Both the position numbers and the translations under genes were made by a program. Shown here piece by piece: positions 11,388 through 22,253 of a stretch of 64,000 nt of DNA (position 1 is the first letter of the stretch; each line of letters opens with the position of its first letter). Source of the DNA: Mixia osmundae IAM 14324 (Eukaryota; Basidiomycota; Mixiomycetes; Mixiales; Mixiaceae); assembly GCF_000708205.1 (NCBI RefSeq), contig NW_014575560.1:1059113-1123112 (forward strand), written 5' to 3'. Under the pieces are notes generated by a model, which was not told the DNA's origin, did no database searches, and saw only the letters and a list, made by a program, of their open reading frames with translations.

Positions 11388-14300
11388 ATGGCCTATCAGA
11401 GCCAGATTGCATCTGCCGTCCGAGCAGCCCTCGATCCTGCATCCCCTGCTCAGCAACAGGAAGCCTATGCCTTTCTCGAACAAGTCAAATCTGCTCCTGC
11501 TCAGACTTGGGAGTCATGCTTTGCACTCTTCTCTGCGACATCTCAGGACGGCAGGTCATACGCCTACGAGTCACAAGCTCGCATGTTCGGCCTCCAGGTT
11601 CTCGACGAAGCCTTGCTCAACCAGTATGTTGCGTCACTACATCACCGTCTCGCGCGACCTCATTGCCTCGGGGCATCGTGCAGTGACTCTGCCTTTACGC
11701 ACGAGAATGTGCAGTCCATCCGGGAGATCATGCTCGACTACGTTCACAGAGAGCATCTGCGAGGGCAGGGCGAACCTGGCGCGCCTTGTATGTCTCTCTC
11801 GCACTCTGTGTCATGATGCCGCTGCCCGAGTTCGTCTGACGCGTCATACAGATCTAAGGAACAAGTCGATTCAGACACTCTTTGTGCTCTTCTACACACT
11901 CTATCCGACCGTATGGCCCAACTTCTTTGACGAATTCCTCTCCTTCATGAGATTGCCTCGCGAGCAAGAGGGCGCACCTGTTGCCTCGACAAGCGCCAAT
12001 GCTGGCGCACAGCTCAACTACCAAGGAACAGAATACGTCCTCAGACTGCTCAAGGAGATCTCGAGCGATCTGTCGGATGCCCATCTCAGACTGAACAAGC
12101 CTCAAAGCCGCCTGGCAAGGGACGCCCAGCTGCGTGAGGCTGTCAGAGCACAAGATGCTCCCTCAATCTTGTCTGCTTTGTTCACACTCCTGGAGGAGCT
12201 CATCACACTCTCCTCGGCCAATCAAGCGAATGGCTATACGAACGGACATCATCATATCGATTCAGACAAGGCCGACCATCTGCTCAGACTCTGTCTCGCC
12301 GTCATCGCAGAGTACGTCACTTGGGTCGACATCAATCTCGTCATCCGACCAGAAACAACGCCTTTGCTGTACCGCTGTCTCGAGTCAGACCGCACACTGA
12401 CTCGCATTCAGGCGGTCGATTGTCTCGTCGAGACTGTCAGTAAAGGTATGCCGGCGAGTGACAAGCTCAAGCTCCTGCAAGTACTGCAGCTTGGCGATCT
12501 GCTCATCAAGCTCCATTCGGATCTACAGCAGAAGAGAGACGCTTCCAGTGGTCAGCTTGACGAAGATGACGAAGCACTACTCGAACGTCTGGCGAAACTG
12601 CTCAACTGCGTCGGCGCAGAACTATGCAAGGTCCTAGAAGACAACACCGCAGAATTGTCCGAAAAGTCGGCAGCATACGCGTTAGCCAGTCAGCTTCTCC
12701 CGCTCGTCTTGCTCTTCCTTGACAATCCAAGCGATCCCGTTGGCATACACCTTCTGCCCTTCACCACATCGATGCTATCCGCTTACAAACGCGAGAAGAA
12801 ACAGCAAAACAGTATGACAGAGACCAAAGCGGGATTTCTGTCCACTCTGGCCACAATCGCAATCAAGAAGATTATGTATCCAGACGATATAGAGTGGCAA
12901 GTCATCCAGGAGACGCTCGACTCGGACGAGGACGACGATTTCATCGCATTCTCAGAGAAGCGCAAAGGCTATAAGCTTATACTCGAAGCCATAGGCGCCA
13001 TTGACATGGATATCTACAATTCTGTTGCAAGGTCCGCCATCGATACCACGCTTGACGCCTTGGACAGCAAACCAGACCAAATCTCTTGGCAACAACTCGA
13101 GCTTGCTCTCCATCTCATTTGGATCCATGGCGAAGGCACAAAGGCGCCCGTTGGCGGACCGGCAGCTTACGTCCAGATGCCGCCGATTCCAAAGGCCAAG
13201 CTGAAGGCCGAAGTGGACAAGATGAATCTATCCGAGCTACCGCTGTCTACGCTTGGTGAGATGCTGACGAGGCTACTTCGCTCAAACGTCACAGCGTTTC
13301 CACATGAGAGCGCTCCCTTGACGGTCTTTGAGATCGTGACACGGTATCACGCCTACTTTGCCGTCAACCCAGGTGCTATGTCCAATATACTGTCTGCCTT
13401 TCTCGGTCCAAGGTAGGCAGGGCAGTCTCAGCGATGGCACTCGCGCTGAGACTGTAAATCTGTTCACAGAGGGGTCTTCCAAGTCCAGCAAAAGCATAAA
13501 GCAAGGGCACAATACTTGCTCAAGAGCTTCATACACTCGATGAGGACGATCTTGCCCAGGTGTGCAACTGCCGACGACATACAGCGTATGCTTGAAGCGT
13601 TGCGGGTGAGTCGTCCATCTGCTCTTCGTGCAAGGAATCTCTGACATCGAGCTATCAGCCCTTACTGAGGATAGACGCTTCCGTGGAAACGTCGACAAGC
13701 GGAACGACAGATGTGTTGCTGCAGGCAGCGCAAGTCAAAGGTCCCTTTGATGCTCAGAGAGAAGTCTTCGAAACCGCCGGCATATTACTGACGATCATAC
13801 CTGACCAGCCTGGCGACTTGCTCGGCGGTGTTCTGGGCGACCTCGTCCAGACCATGAAGCAGAACGTCCCGAGAACGGTCGCGGGAGTCGAGGATCTCAA
13901 CAAGATCTTGCGCATACACCATGCCCTGCTCGCAGTCGGTCATGTCGTCAAACCTTTCCCTCAGCTCGCAACCCCAAAGACGAAGCCACTTCCGAACACC
14001 ATTCCTGCTTTTGTCAGTACGAGCGCGGAAATCCTCGAGCTCCTGAAGACGACCAGTGGCATTGCCGTCATTCGTGCGGCAGCCATTTCGACATTCAAGA
14101 ACCTTGTGGCCGCTGCTGGTCAGGCGACGATGCCACAAGTCTCGACCTTCACGACGCGTGTGATCGAACAGATTAGTTATGCCGAGATGACCGAATTTAT
14201 GGGCTTCATCTCCCAGCTGTCGCATCAGTTCAAAGACAGCTTCGTCGAAGAGCTCGACAAACTCTGTCCCATCATCTTTGCGCGCACGTATGGCTTCTTG

Positions 14301-14930
14301 GAGCAGCCTGTCTTGGGCACAGATGATGAAGTGGCGCACTCGGAGCTCTTGCGCGCGTACTTCAACCTCATCGTCTCGATTCTCAATGCTGGGTTTGCCT
14401 ACATCTTGCTGTCCGAGTCGAACCAGCCGCATCTGCAAACGATGTTCAATGCCATCATGCATTATACGAGCACATCGACCAATGTCACAGATCAAAAGGC
14501 CTCTCTGACGCTGCTCTGCAAATTTATTGCAGTCTGGGTCGAGCCCCAAACGCCTGCCGTACCTATCAATGGCAACAAGGATGGCAGTGCCGATGCGACA
14601 AAGCTGTCGCCTATCCCTCCTGGCTTCAGTCAGTTTGTCTACGAGCGCGTCGTGCCTCTCTGCTTCGAGCTGCCTCGAAGGTCGACACTTGACTTTGGCG
14701 ATGCTATGAGCTACCAGCTCATTGGTGAGACTGCCGGCATTCTCAAGACGCTGCAGCAGAAGCGCGGCGCAGAATTCGAGACCTTCCTGCGCGACTCGCT
14801 ATTGCCAAGCGCTGGTATTGCCAAGGAGGCAAGTACCAAGCTTGTGCAGAGCCTCGTCAGTGCCGCCGACGGCAAGGGCTTCAAGAAGGAGTTTGTCGAG
14901 TTCCTCAGGACTCTGCGTTCGCCAGCGTAG
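11388..14930 (+). CDS. LOS1: Exportin-T (tRNA export karyopherin)
   Basis: Importin-beta-family carrier that takes mature tRNA through the nuclear pore with Ran-GTP. Exons 11388-11623, 11684-11787, 11852-13412, 13470-13605, 13659-14930; 1102 residues, close to the usual ~1100 for LOS1/XPOT. The N-terminus (start MAYQSQIASAVRAALDP) and the segment RNKSIQTLFVLFYTLYPTVW, W/FFDEFLSF match the exportin N-terminal repeats; the rest is a helical-repeat solenoid, with ITLSSAN and YVTWVDINLVI also family-like. The start is the ATG at 11388; the other in-frame start-like codons upstream are not ATG. Introns are 53-64 nt, GT-AG, all in phase. Confidence 0.9.
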
Positions 14931-15046
14931 CCTTGAAAATGCATCGCTGAGGCTGAGGATTGACGCCCTTTTAGACGCGTGGCCGACGACTTCGCACTGT
15001 CGCTGGTTTCCCTGGTGTGCGGTTCGCCTGGCTGTCGCTCGCAAAG

Positions 15047-15898
15047 ATGGTCCTCGACAATGTCAACCCTGCCATCAAGAACCTCGGCGTGACGCTGATC
15101 CTGATGCAAGTGGCCAGAAAGGTGGGCGAGCATGGTCGGCAAGTTGCACCGTGCTCAACCATTTTCGAGAGTAGATCGACTTTGACCGACCGGATGTGCT
15201 CTTCGGCGTGCGATGTCTCTACGTCTTCTCTCAGCTGTTCATCCTGGGCGTCTACTACTACGTCTCAATCAAGGTTCGTCAGTCTAGCGCCAGGGCCAAG
15301 GCACAGACTGAAAGCTGCTCTGATGGCGTCAGATCAAGTCCAAGAATGACCAGACCTTGCTCAAGTACATCGAGCCCAAGACACCGGGCGTACGTCTCTC
15401 CGAGTGTGCACGACGGTACCCATGGGCTGATCAGATGGTTGGCACAGTCACAAGAGCCAGGCGTGCCCGTCTCGACGACCTACAGGGATTATGACCTGGC
15501 AGAGACGAGCAAGCAAGTGCGGCAAGTCCTCATCGGCATTGCGATGATGTGTTTCCTCCACGGCTACATGAAGTGAGCCCGTGCAGCCTCTCAGCTACTT
15601 CGTGCAGGCTGACTGCGCCAGCACAGGTACACCCAGCCGCTGTTCTTGCAGTCGCTCATGCCCATGAAGGCAGCTCTAGAAGCAAAGGTACGCTCGGCCG
15701 TCGTGTCACTCGCTCGCACTGCTGACCGAGTGGCACGCGGGATAGATCGTGCAGCTGCACCTCTTCGGCCAACCAGCGACGGGCGAACTCAAGCGTCCCT
15801 TCAAAGTGGGCGGACTGATGGGCGCAGCAGACCCGGTCACCGACAAGGCAGCGATCAAGCAAGCAGAGAAGACCAGAGCTGCACGCAAGGATGAATAG
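15047..15898 (+). CDS. PHO88: PHO88/SND3 family ER membrane protein
   Basis: Small ER membrane protein first linked to phosphate transport and later to the SND targeting route for membrane proteins. Six exons: 15047-15121, 15175-15273, 15333-15389, 15448-15572, 15627-15687, 15746-15898; 189 residues, the family's normal size. Markers are NPAIKNLGVTLILMQVARKI, DRPDVLFGVRCLYVFSQLF, KNDQTLLKYIEPKTPG, TTYRDYDLAETSKQVRQVLI, HGYMKYTQPLFLQS and LHLFGQPATGELKRPFK. Two hydrophobic segments are clear. It starts 116 bp after the exportin stop on the same strand and ends 144 bp from the stop of the next, convergent gene. PHO89 lies in the same window, but far away and on the other strand. Confidence 0.93.
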
Positions 15899-16042
15899 AC
15901 ATTGTCATTGGTCTGGTCATTTACTAGCCGTACAACGTAATCAGTCTTTGAGAAATAGCGAGCAACAACAGCTTGGGGAGCGGTGCTGGACAGGAACACG
16001 ATAGATGATAGAGCGACAGAAATACTTGTGAGCCTGAACGAT

Positions 16043-18406
16043 TTACACGAATGCGCCCGTCGATTGCCAAAAGTCCATAGGATCCTCCCGAGCTCGTTGA
16101 GCCTTCCTGCCGTGCAGCTTGCGATGCGTACGACGATGGCCAGCGGGCTTGCGCCAATCGCGGATGCTCGGCCACTGACGGCGGGAGAAGCGCTCGTGCC
16201 ATTGTCGAGGCTTGAAATGATGATCGGCATTAGCACGCTTGCCTTTGCTCCTGTTGAAGGCATTGGCAGCCTTGCGCATGTTGCGATCCTTGCGAACAGC
16301 TTCGTATGCCCCCTTGAGACCTTGATCGCGAATGAGTGCAATGCCTCGACCGGCGTTATCACGGACGCGCAGGCTCTGCTCTGTGAGAATCTGACTGCCG
16401 CGACGTGCATGCTCTGAAGCACTCTTCAACTGCCGTGACACACGAGAGACCGAAGGGCCCGCTCGAACGCGCGCGCGGGCAACGTCTCTTTTGAGGATAC
16501 TGAGACCGATCTGCGCGTTGTGACGAGCAGCTTGCCAGGATGAGTGCGCGTTGGCTACATTTCGACCAGCATTGCTGTAGATCTTCGATGCGTCCTGTCG
16601 CAGGATCTTGGCACCATGTCGAGCGTCCTGCCAGCTTCGCGAAGCAGCACTAAGCAAGACACGACGGCCTTTCTCGCGGTGCTGGCGGCCCTGCTGCCAC
16701 CGCTGATAGATGCCTGTGCGGAGCGCTTTGGCAGTCTCTGTAGACATAGCCTGAGCCTGTTCGAGCGAGGGTAGACTGCTCCTGAGATCCCCTTGGGCCT
16801 TGCGGATGTTCGCCTGCGCCTGCTCCATTAACGGGAGGCTGGTCTGCCAAAGGATGCGGAGATCGTTGTCGAGTACACCTGCGCCATGTCCGACTACTTC
16901 GGCTGCCTTTGTGAGGACATATCCAGTGTGCGCCGTGTCAAGATGCCATTCGGCAGTAGTGTCGCCGATCGTCTCGACGACGCGGCGAGAGTGTTCGTAC
17001 AAGTAGAAAGCGGCCTGATGGAAGATGCCGACTGCATCGGTCAGATGACGACGAACTAGATCAATCTGACGAGCCAGCATTCCCTTGATGGATCCCATGC
17101 CCGCCTCGGCATGCGAGACGGTGTCTTCGAATGCAGTACCAGCAGACGCGATCGATTCGGTCAGTTGTTGCTTTGTGAAACCTAAGCCGGTGGTAGTAGC
17201 CAGCTCGAAGGCAGTGAACCGCTGGAGAGCTTTAGTCACTGCGCTATCGACTGGAGCCGTGCTCGAGGAAGCGGCAGGCTCGACCGATTGCGTATGCTTT
17301 GACCTGCTCCGGCGCTTTCTCATCGAACTCGCTGCAGCAGGAACGGCCTCGGACATTGCCTGCACCTCGTGCTTGGGTCTGACCGCGAGCGCATAAGCGG
17401 AAGGCTGGGCTTTGTGTTCCGTCGCTATTTTGACATTAGCCGTGGGCACAGCAGATCGAACAAATTGCTGCAGGTGGGTCGATACCGCGATTGAATTCGT
17501 GAGAGATGCTGCACCGTATAGGAACTCATCATTGAGAGCATCTGAAGCTTTTCTAGGGCTCTGAAGGACGGCTGAGCCCAGAATGATAGCGACAATGAGG
17601 CTAACGACGCTACCGACAGCCGGACCTGCGCGCATCGTTCTGACATATGACATGAGCAAAGTGTGGATTGCAGGTGGATTTGGCTTCGCACTGGGTGCTG
17701 TCACGGCAGTCTCGCTTGGTACTGGATCAGTAGCAGGCCCTGCAGCAAGCGAGTCTGTCGTTGCTTTCTTACGGCGCATTGCGCGACGCGATCGTGAGCG
17801 ATTCTTGGGCTTCTGGACAGTCTCTGCAGATGATCGCATGGGATCAGGGAAAGCTAATTCGATCTGGCTGGCTCTGAGCGAGCCATCGGACCCTTGTAGC
17901 GTGCCACGTGAATTCGTGAGAGATGATGAGTTGTATTTCAGCTCGGCTGATAGATGATGAGCAGAATCGACAAGATAGCTTCCTTCGATGTCAGACTCGT
18001 CCGTCTCTGCAGACTGACGACGAATCTTGACGACGTCGGCTTCACTCTCCCAAAGAGGTCGTGCTGGTGTCTCGTGCGTGGCTTCATCCTCCGTGTCCCG
18101 GTCCTCGTCAGACGAAGATCGCAGCGAGCCGGTCGTACGGCGATCGTCACTACGATCGTGGATGGGTCTGCGTTCGTCAGAGCTCGAGAAGGGCACCATC
18201 TCGTAGTCGTCGATATCGATTTCAGGGTCACTCAAGCTGCTTAGATCGGACAGATGACCATGCTCCGTGTCGGAGAGTGAGACAGAATGATCCGTGCCTG
18301 CATCCGAGTGCGCATAGCCTGTCGGGCTGCTCGCTGTCGCGGTCGAAGATGTGCTTGGCTCGGCTGCAGGGTCACTGGCTGACGACTCGCTCCGACCCCC
18401 GCCCAT
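16043..18406 (-). CDS. Unrecognised 787-residue membrane protein with Ala/Arg-rich helical repeats
   Basis: Single-exon gene, ATG at 18406, stop at 16043. I do not recognise it. Residues 1-250 are acidic and Ser-rich, with a basic patch RSRSRRAMRRKK just before one hydrophobic helix (VVSLIVAIILGSAVL, about residue 270). After a disordered linker, residues ~390-730 look almost wholly helical: long runs rich in Ala, Gln, Arg and Gly with a loose repeat of the kind ARHGAKILRQDASKIYSNAG and ARHNAQIGLSILKRDVARAR. The C-terminus is very basic. This layout (acidic head, one membrane helix, long amphipathic helices) suggests a tethering or membrane-shaping protein, but that is inference only. It converges on PHO88. 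Confidence 0.8.
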   Translation of the reverse strand: MGGGRSESSASDPAAEPSTSSTATASSPTGYAHSDAGTDHSVSLSDTEHGHLSDLSSLSDPEIDIDDYEMVPFSSSDERRPIHDRSDDRRTTGSLRSSSDEDRDTEDEATHETPARPLWESEADVVKIRRQSAETDESDIEGSYLVDSAHHLSAELKYNSSSLTNSRGTLQGSDGSLRASQIELAFPDPMRSSAETVQKPKNRSRSRRAMRRKKATTDSLAAGPATDPVPSETAVTAPSAKPNPPAIHTLLMSYVRTMRAGPAVGSVVSLIVAIILGSAVLQSPRKASDALNDEFLYGAASLTNSIAVSTHLQQFVRSAVPTANVKIATEHKAQPSAYALAVRPKHEVQAMSEAVPAAASSMRKRRSRSKHTQSVEPAASSSTAPVDSAVTKALQRFTAFELATTTGLGFTKQQLTESIASAGTAFEDTVSHAEAGMGSIKGMLARQIDLVRRHLTDAVGIFHQAAFYLYEHSRRVVETIGDTTAEWHLDTAHTGYVLTKAAEVVGHGAGVLDNDLRILWQTSLPLMEQAQANIRKAQGDLRSSLPSLEQAQAMSTETAKALRTGIYQRWQQGRQHREKGRRVLLSAASRSWQDARHGAKILRQDASKIYSNAGRNVANAHSSWQAARHNAQIGLSILKRDVARARVRAGPSVSRVSRQLKSASEHARRGSQILTEQSLRVRDNAGRGIALIRDQGLKGAYEAVRKDRNMRKAANAFNRSKGKRANADHHFKPRQWHERFSRRQWPSIRDWRKPAGHRRTHRKLHGRKAQRAREDPMDFWQSTGAFV

Positions 18407-19283
18407 AGCGTCAGCAGTGTATGAGTGCGCCTCTATCTGGTCTGATCCGATCAGAGAGTCTCCAGCAAGCGATCTGCAAGCCTACAGCTGGTGGCAATGG
18501 TGCGGCCTCGGACCTGACCAGGTCGCGGTGACTAACGCGGACTGATGACTCGGTGAGGTGGTTCCCGTTGACCTATTGAGACCGGATGTCAGCGCATGCC
18601 TATAGAGAAGGGCGAAGATCCTCACTAGTGCACTGAGTGTCTTTGGGGCAGCAGTCAGACTGTTAGTGAGGCTACAAGTCGATAGGAAACGCGAGAATGA
18701 TAAGCTCGGTAGTCGGTCGTTCACAAAGTCAGTCTGTGTCGCTCGACAGTCTGGGTGACTGCACTGGATAAGTAGCGTGCGCAAGAACGTCCGACGAGCG
18801 AGAAGCAGCCAGAAGTCTCCGACAGAGGCTCACACTATCGTCGCGAGCGTTCGACCGGACGGGGTCGTACAAGCTCGCGCCACGTGTCACATGCCCCTCA
18901 TCGCAGCGAGACCACGCAGAGCCGCCACGTCGCCATCGTGGTCTGTCCGAGCTTGCGCCGTGCACTGATCCCTCCTCTGAGACAGCAACTCACGGCAGGC
19001 TGTATGCGATGTCTTCCCTGCGCACAGCCCGGCAAACATGCACGGCGCGCCTTGGCGCCCTGACGCTCGAGCCTTGTTTGCGCATTCTGCTCTACGACCT
19101 TCTCTTTGTACAGCTCTGCATACAGTGCGAGCTCAGATGGAAGAAAGGCTTCTTCCTGTTCTGATCTCGGAGCTATAAGAATGAACGCTTGCCCTTACTC
19201 CTCATCCACTCTCGTCCGACGCAGATCATCCAGCACTACAGCACGCTCTTTGCACCACACTCTTTTACACCATACCCGCAAAG
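18407..19283. other. Divergent intergenic region before the secreted-protein gene
   Basis: 877 bp between outward-facing starts. No supported exon. It contains CACGTG at 18881-18886 and a TATA-like TATAAG at 19174, 110 bp before the start of the secreted-protein gene, with a pyrimidine-rich stretch between them. Confidence 0.55.
19174..19179 (+). promoter_or_regulatory. TATA-like element of the secreted-protein gene
   Basis: TATAAG 110 bp before the ATG at 19284, followed by a C/T-rich leader (ctcctcatccactctcgtcc). Most other genes here show no such element, which would suit a strongly regulated gene. Sequence evidence only. Confidence 0.35.
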
Positions 19284-20211
19284 ATGAAGAGCATCTCCAT
19301 CCTCTCAATCCTCGCCGCCGTCGCGCTCGCTCGGGCCCAAGTTCTCGATAAGCGAAACTTGCCCATCTGCACCTCCACTTGCCACCCTTTGCTCGGTCTC
19401 GACCTGGGCGGCTCTGTCTCTGTCTCTGCAGGAGCAGCTGCCGGTCTCGGACTAGGTGGTCTGTTCGGCAGTGGTCTCACTGCAGGCGCAGGTGTATCTG
19501 CGGGCTTCGGCGTCAATCTGTATGCCACTCTCGAGTGATTCTTAGGATTTGCTTGCTGATCTCGCATTCGACAGTGATCTGTTCTCTCAGTGCATCACCC
19601 GCTGTGACCAGCGAGGGGGTGTCGTCAGCGGCGGATCAGGCTCGAGCGGCAATGGCGGTGGCGCAACGACTTGCACCAAAACATCAGGCGGTGGCTCCAG
19701 TGGCGGCGGATCGAACGGCGGCGTCACAGTCACACCTACCGCCATCACTGCGACGCTGCTGAGCGACACTCAGCCAACGACGACCATCATCGTGTCGAGC
19801 GTCAAGGCCAGTTCGAGCGCCGTGCAGTCAATATGGACCAGCGCTGCCCGATCGAGCGCGGAAGCTTCCTCGACTGCAATCGCGACAGTGCCCGCGCAAT
19901 CGACTGTCATCATCCGTTCGACCATTATCGCCAGCTCGAGTGCCGCTGCCAGCTCGAAAGCCAGCTCAGTCGCTCCTTCAAGCTCTGTGTACAATGGCAG
20001 TGGCGCGAGCTCGGTCTACACCAGCACGGTGCAGGCAAGCTCAAAAGCTGCTTCTTGGACTACCTCTACTCGACCTGCGACCACAATCATCGTCACGAGC
20101 TCCGCAGTACCTGCTACGTCCACCAAGGCCTCATCAGTTTGGCAGTCGATGACAGGTAGCACTACCACTGCTGCCATGGCACCTGCTTACACCTGTCGCT
20201 GCGCCGCATAG
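19284..20211 (+). CDS. Secreted CX3C / Gly-Ala-rich / Ser-Thr-rich protein
   Basis: Exons 19284-19519 and 19575-20211 (55-nt GT-AG intron, phase 2) give 290 residues. A signal peptide (MKSISILSILAAVALARA) is followed by a short pro-region ending LDKR, a Kex2-like site. Then come CTSTC, a Gly/Ala-rich core (VSAGAAAGLGLGGLFG), the intron, CITRC, a Gly/Ser stretch and a ~170-residue Ser/Thr/Ala-rich tail with ASS and TTIIV repeats, ending CRCAA. The tail should be O-glycosylated and may be wall-bound; there is no clear GPI signal. Gene layout, cysteine pairs and intron phase are shared with the gene at 26736, so the two are paralogues. I know no named family for them. Confidence 0.88.
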
Positions 20212-20481
20212 ATGCTCATCAGACTTGTCTTATCATTGCATACTCCCCGTTCGTATCCGTGTCTTATGTCGAACCTGCTGTGGGTTATCATAGCTTGCCT
20301 GCCTGGCGCGTCACTCTGCTGGGCGTAGCGCTCGGCGAGTCTCTAGAACGAGGCTGGCCCTTGTGAAGTCACGCTGAGCCTTCGAACCGTCTGCCTTGAT
20401 CGCATGTCATCCTGCTTTCCCGAAGACAGGAGAACGAGCTGGTCGCAGCAGGACTGAGGAGCACAACCTTGCGGACGCACA

Positions 20482-22190
20482 ATGGGAGTCCTACCGGCCG
20501 AATATTCTACGCACTCGGCAAGACATAAGCAGACAGCAGCTACAACAGCTGCCGTCGGAGTGACCGAGCATCCACTAGCGACCCATGCTGCGAGCCCCGC
20601 CATGGCTGACCAGAACGAGCTCACTGCCGCGCTTGCATCGCTGCCCGACTCTGACAACGCAGCAGCTGCAGGCGATGCAGACCCGCCTAATGGCCCAACT
20701 GAGGCTGCTACCCAGTCAGATCCAACAGACTCGCAAGTGGCAGCAATCGTAGATCCAAGCTCGACGCCTGCGAGCCCCGTCGAGCCGCAGCCTTTCCTCA
20801 CGCCTGCAATGCGGCTCCGAGCGGGCTTGGCCAGACGCATGCTCATTGGCTTGAACGGCCTGGGAGGCCACAAGAGAATCTCACTCATGCTCACTGGCTG
20901 GTGGACAATCGCCCAGATCGTTGCTTTCATCGTCGTCCTCGCGGTCACCCACAACGATCCCTGCGACCAACCTCTGCGCGCATACCTCGCGGTACATGTC
21001 GTGCGGATAGCTCTGGTGTTTCCCATCAACTTCTATCAGGCTCTCAATCCTGTCAGGTACCTTCATCGATACCGATAGGGCCCTGCGAAAGCTCATCCGC
21101 GTGCAAGCAGGGATCGAGATGCGAGCACGACGGCAGAGGACAGAGCGGAAAGGGAAGCACGACGTGTGCTGGGATCGCCCCTGTACGTTGCCCTCGCGGC
21201 CACCCTGTGGCATGCTGACAAGGCTAGGTAGGCTCGACTCACGCGTCATACTCGCTCATGAGTTGCTGTCGATACTCGGACTCGTTATGTTTGTACTCGG
21301 CAACGTCTGGTACTGGTCTGCCAATACCTGTCGTCGTGATGCTCCGCCGCTTTACTGGTCCAGTCTGATCACGCTCATCACTGGCTACTTCTATGCGGCC
21401 GAGGTCATCTTTGTCGTCTTCTCCGTGCTCTTCTTCCTGCCCCTCGTCATCGTAAGCGCATCCTATCGCTCAGTATACGGGCTCACTGCATCCTGTACCA
21501 GCTGCTTCTCCGGAGCTTCGGCGTGTATACCAAGAAGCACGAGATCGGACCACTGAGCAAGGAGGAAATGGAGAAATTGCCGCTTGTGCTTTTTGTACCT
21601 CTAGCGGCCGATGCGCCTACGACAGTATCAGACACAGCTGTGGTCGATACAACAGAAACGGCGACAGCTACAGCAACGATAACGTCTCCAACAGAGCCGA
21701 TCACAGAAAATGCCAAGGAGCGCAGCATACGGCCCTCTCGAAGGCGGAGACGCTTAGCAAGATTGTTCACATATCCCAGCAGGCATCGTTCCTCGGCAGA
21801 CAAAGCGACCACTTCATCACTCGAACCGAATGCTGATGAAGGCGGACCTTACGTCAGGACGCCGTATCCGCTTCGTCCGCTTGCAGAAAACCAGGCGACC
21901 TGCAGTATCTGTCTATGTGGTCAGTCAAGTATCTGCAGAGGCACTGAGCTCGTCTAATCGATCCCGCAGATTATGAGCCACCACCATTGCGGGGCATAGT
22001 GCCAGATGGCGAGCAGCCAGAGTTTGAGCCGCTGCGCCTGCTACCCTGTGGACACTGCCTTCATAAGGAATGCGTCGATGCGTGGTTCCTCACGAGCGGC
22101 CGTTGTCCGATCTGTCAAGCCGACGTTCGTCCTGCACCCAAAGGCAAAGCGCAAGCAAGCTCGAGCAATGTCGAGGCAGACGCGGCCTGA
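20482..22190 (+). CDS. Membrane RING-H2 E3 ubiquitin ligase
   Basis: Exons 20482-21056, 21111-21182, 21232-21451, 21502-21919, 21970-22190; 501 residues, introns 49-54 nt, in phase. After a disordered N-terminal ~110 residues there are about four membrane helices: LTGWWTIAQIVAFIVVLAV, YLAVHVVRIALVFPINFY, LLSILGLVMFVLGNVWYW and the segment around VIFVVFSVLFFLPLVILLL. The C-terminus carries a RING-H2 finger: CSICL, CGHCLHKECVDAWF, CPICQADV. Such proteins act as ligases in endomembranes, but the substrate is unknown. Its stop is 63 bp from that of the convergent phosphofructokinase-2 gene. The second intron's acceptor (ggtag, ending 21231) was chosen because it alone keeps the frame. Confidence 0.9.
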
Positions 22191-22253
22191 CGTCAATACA
22201 CGATTCTGCAAGATCTATGGTTGTTGTATAGTCATGCAATCGATTGTACATAC

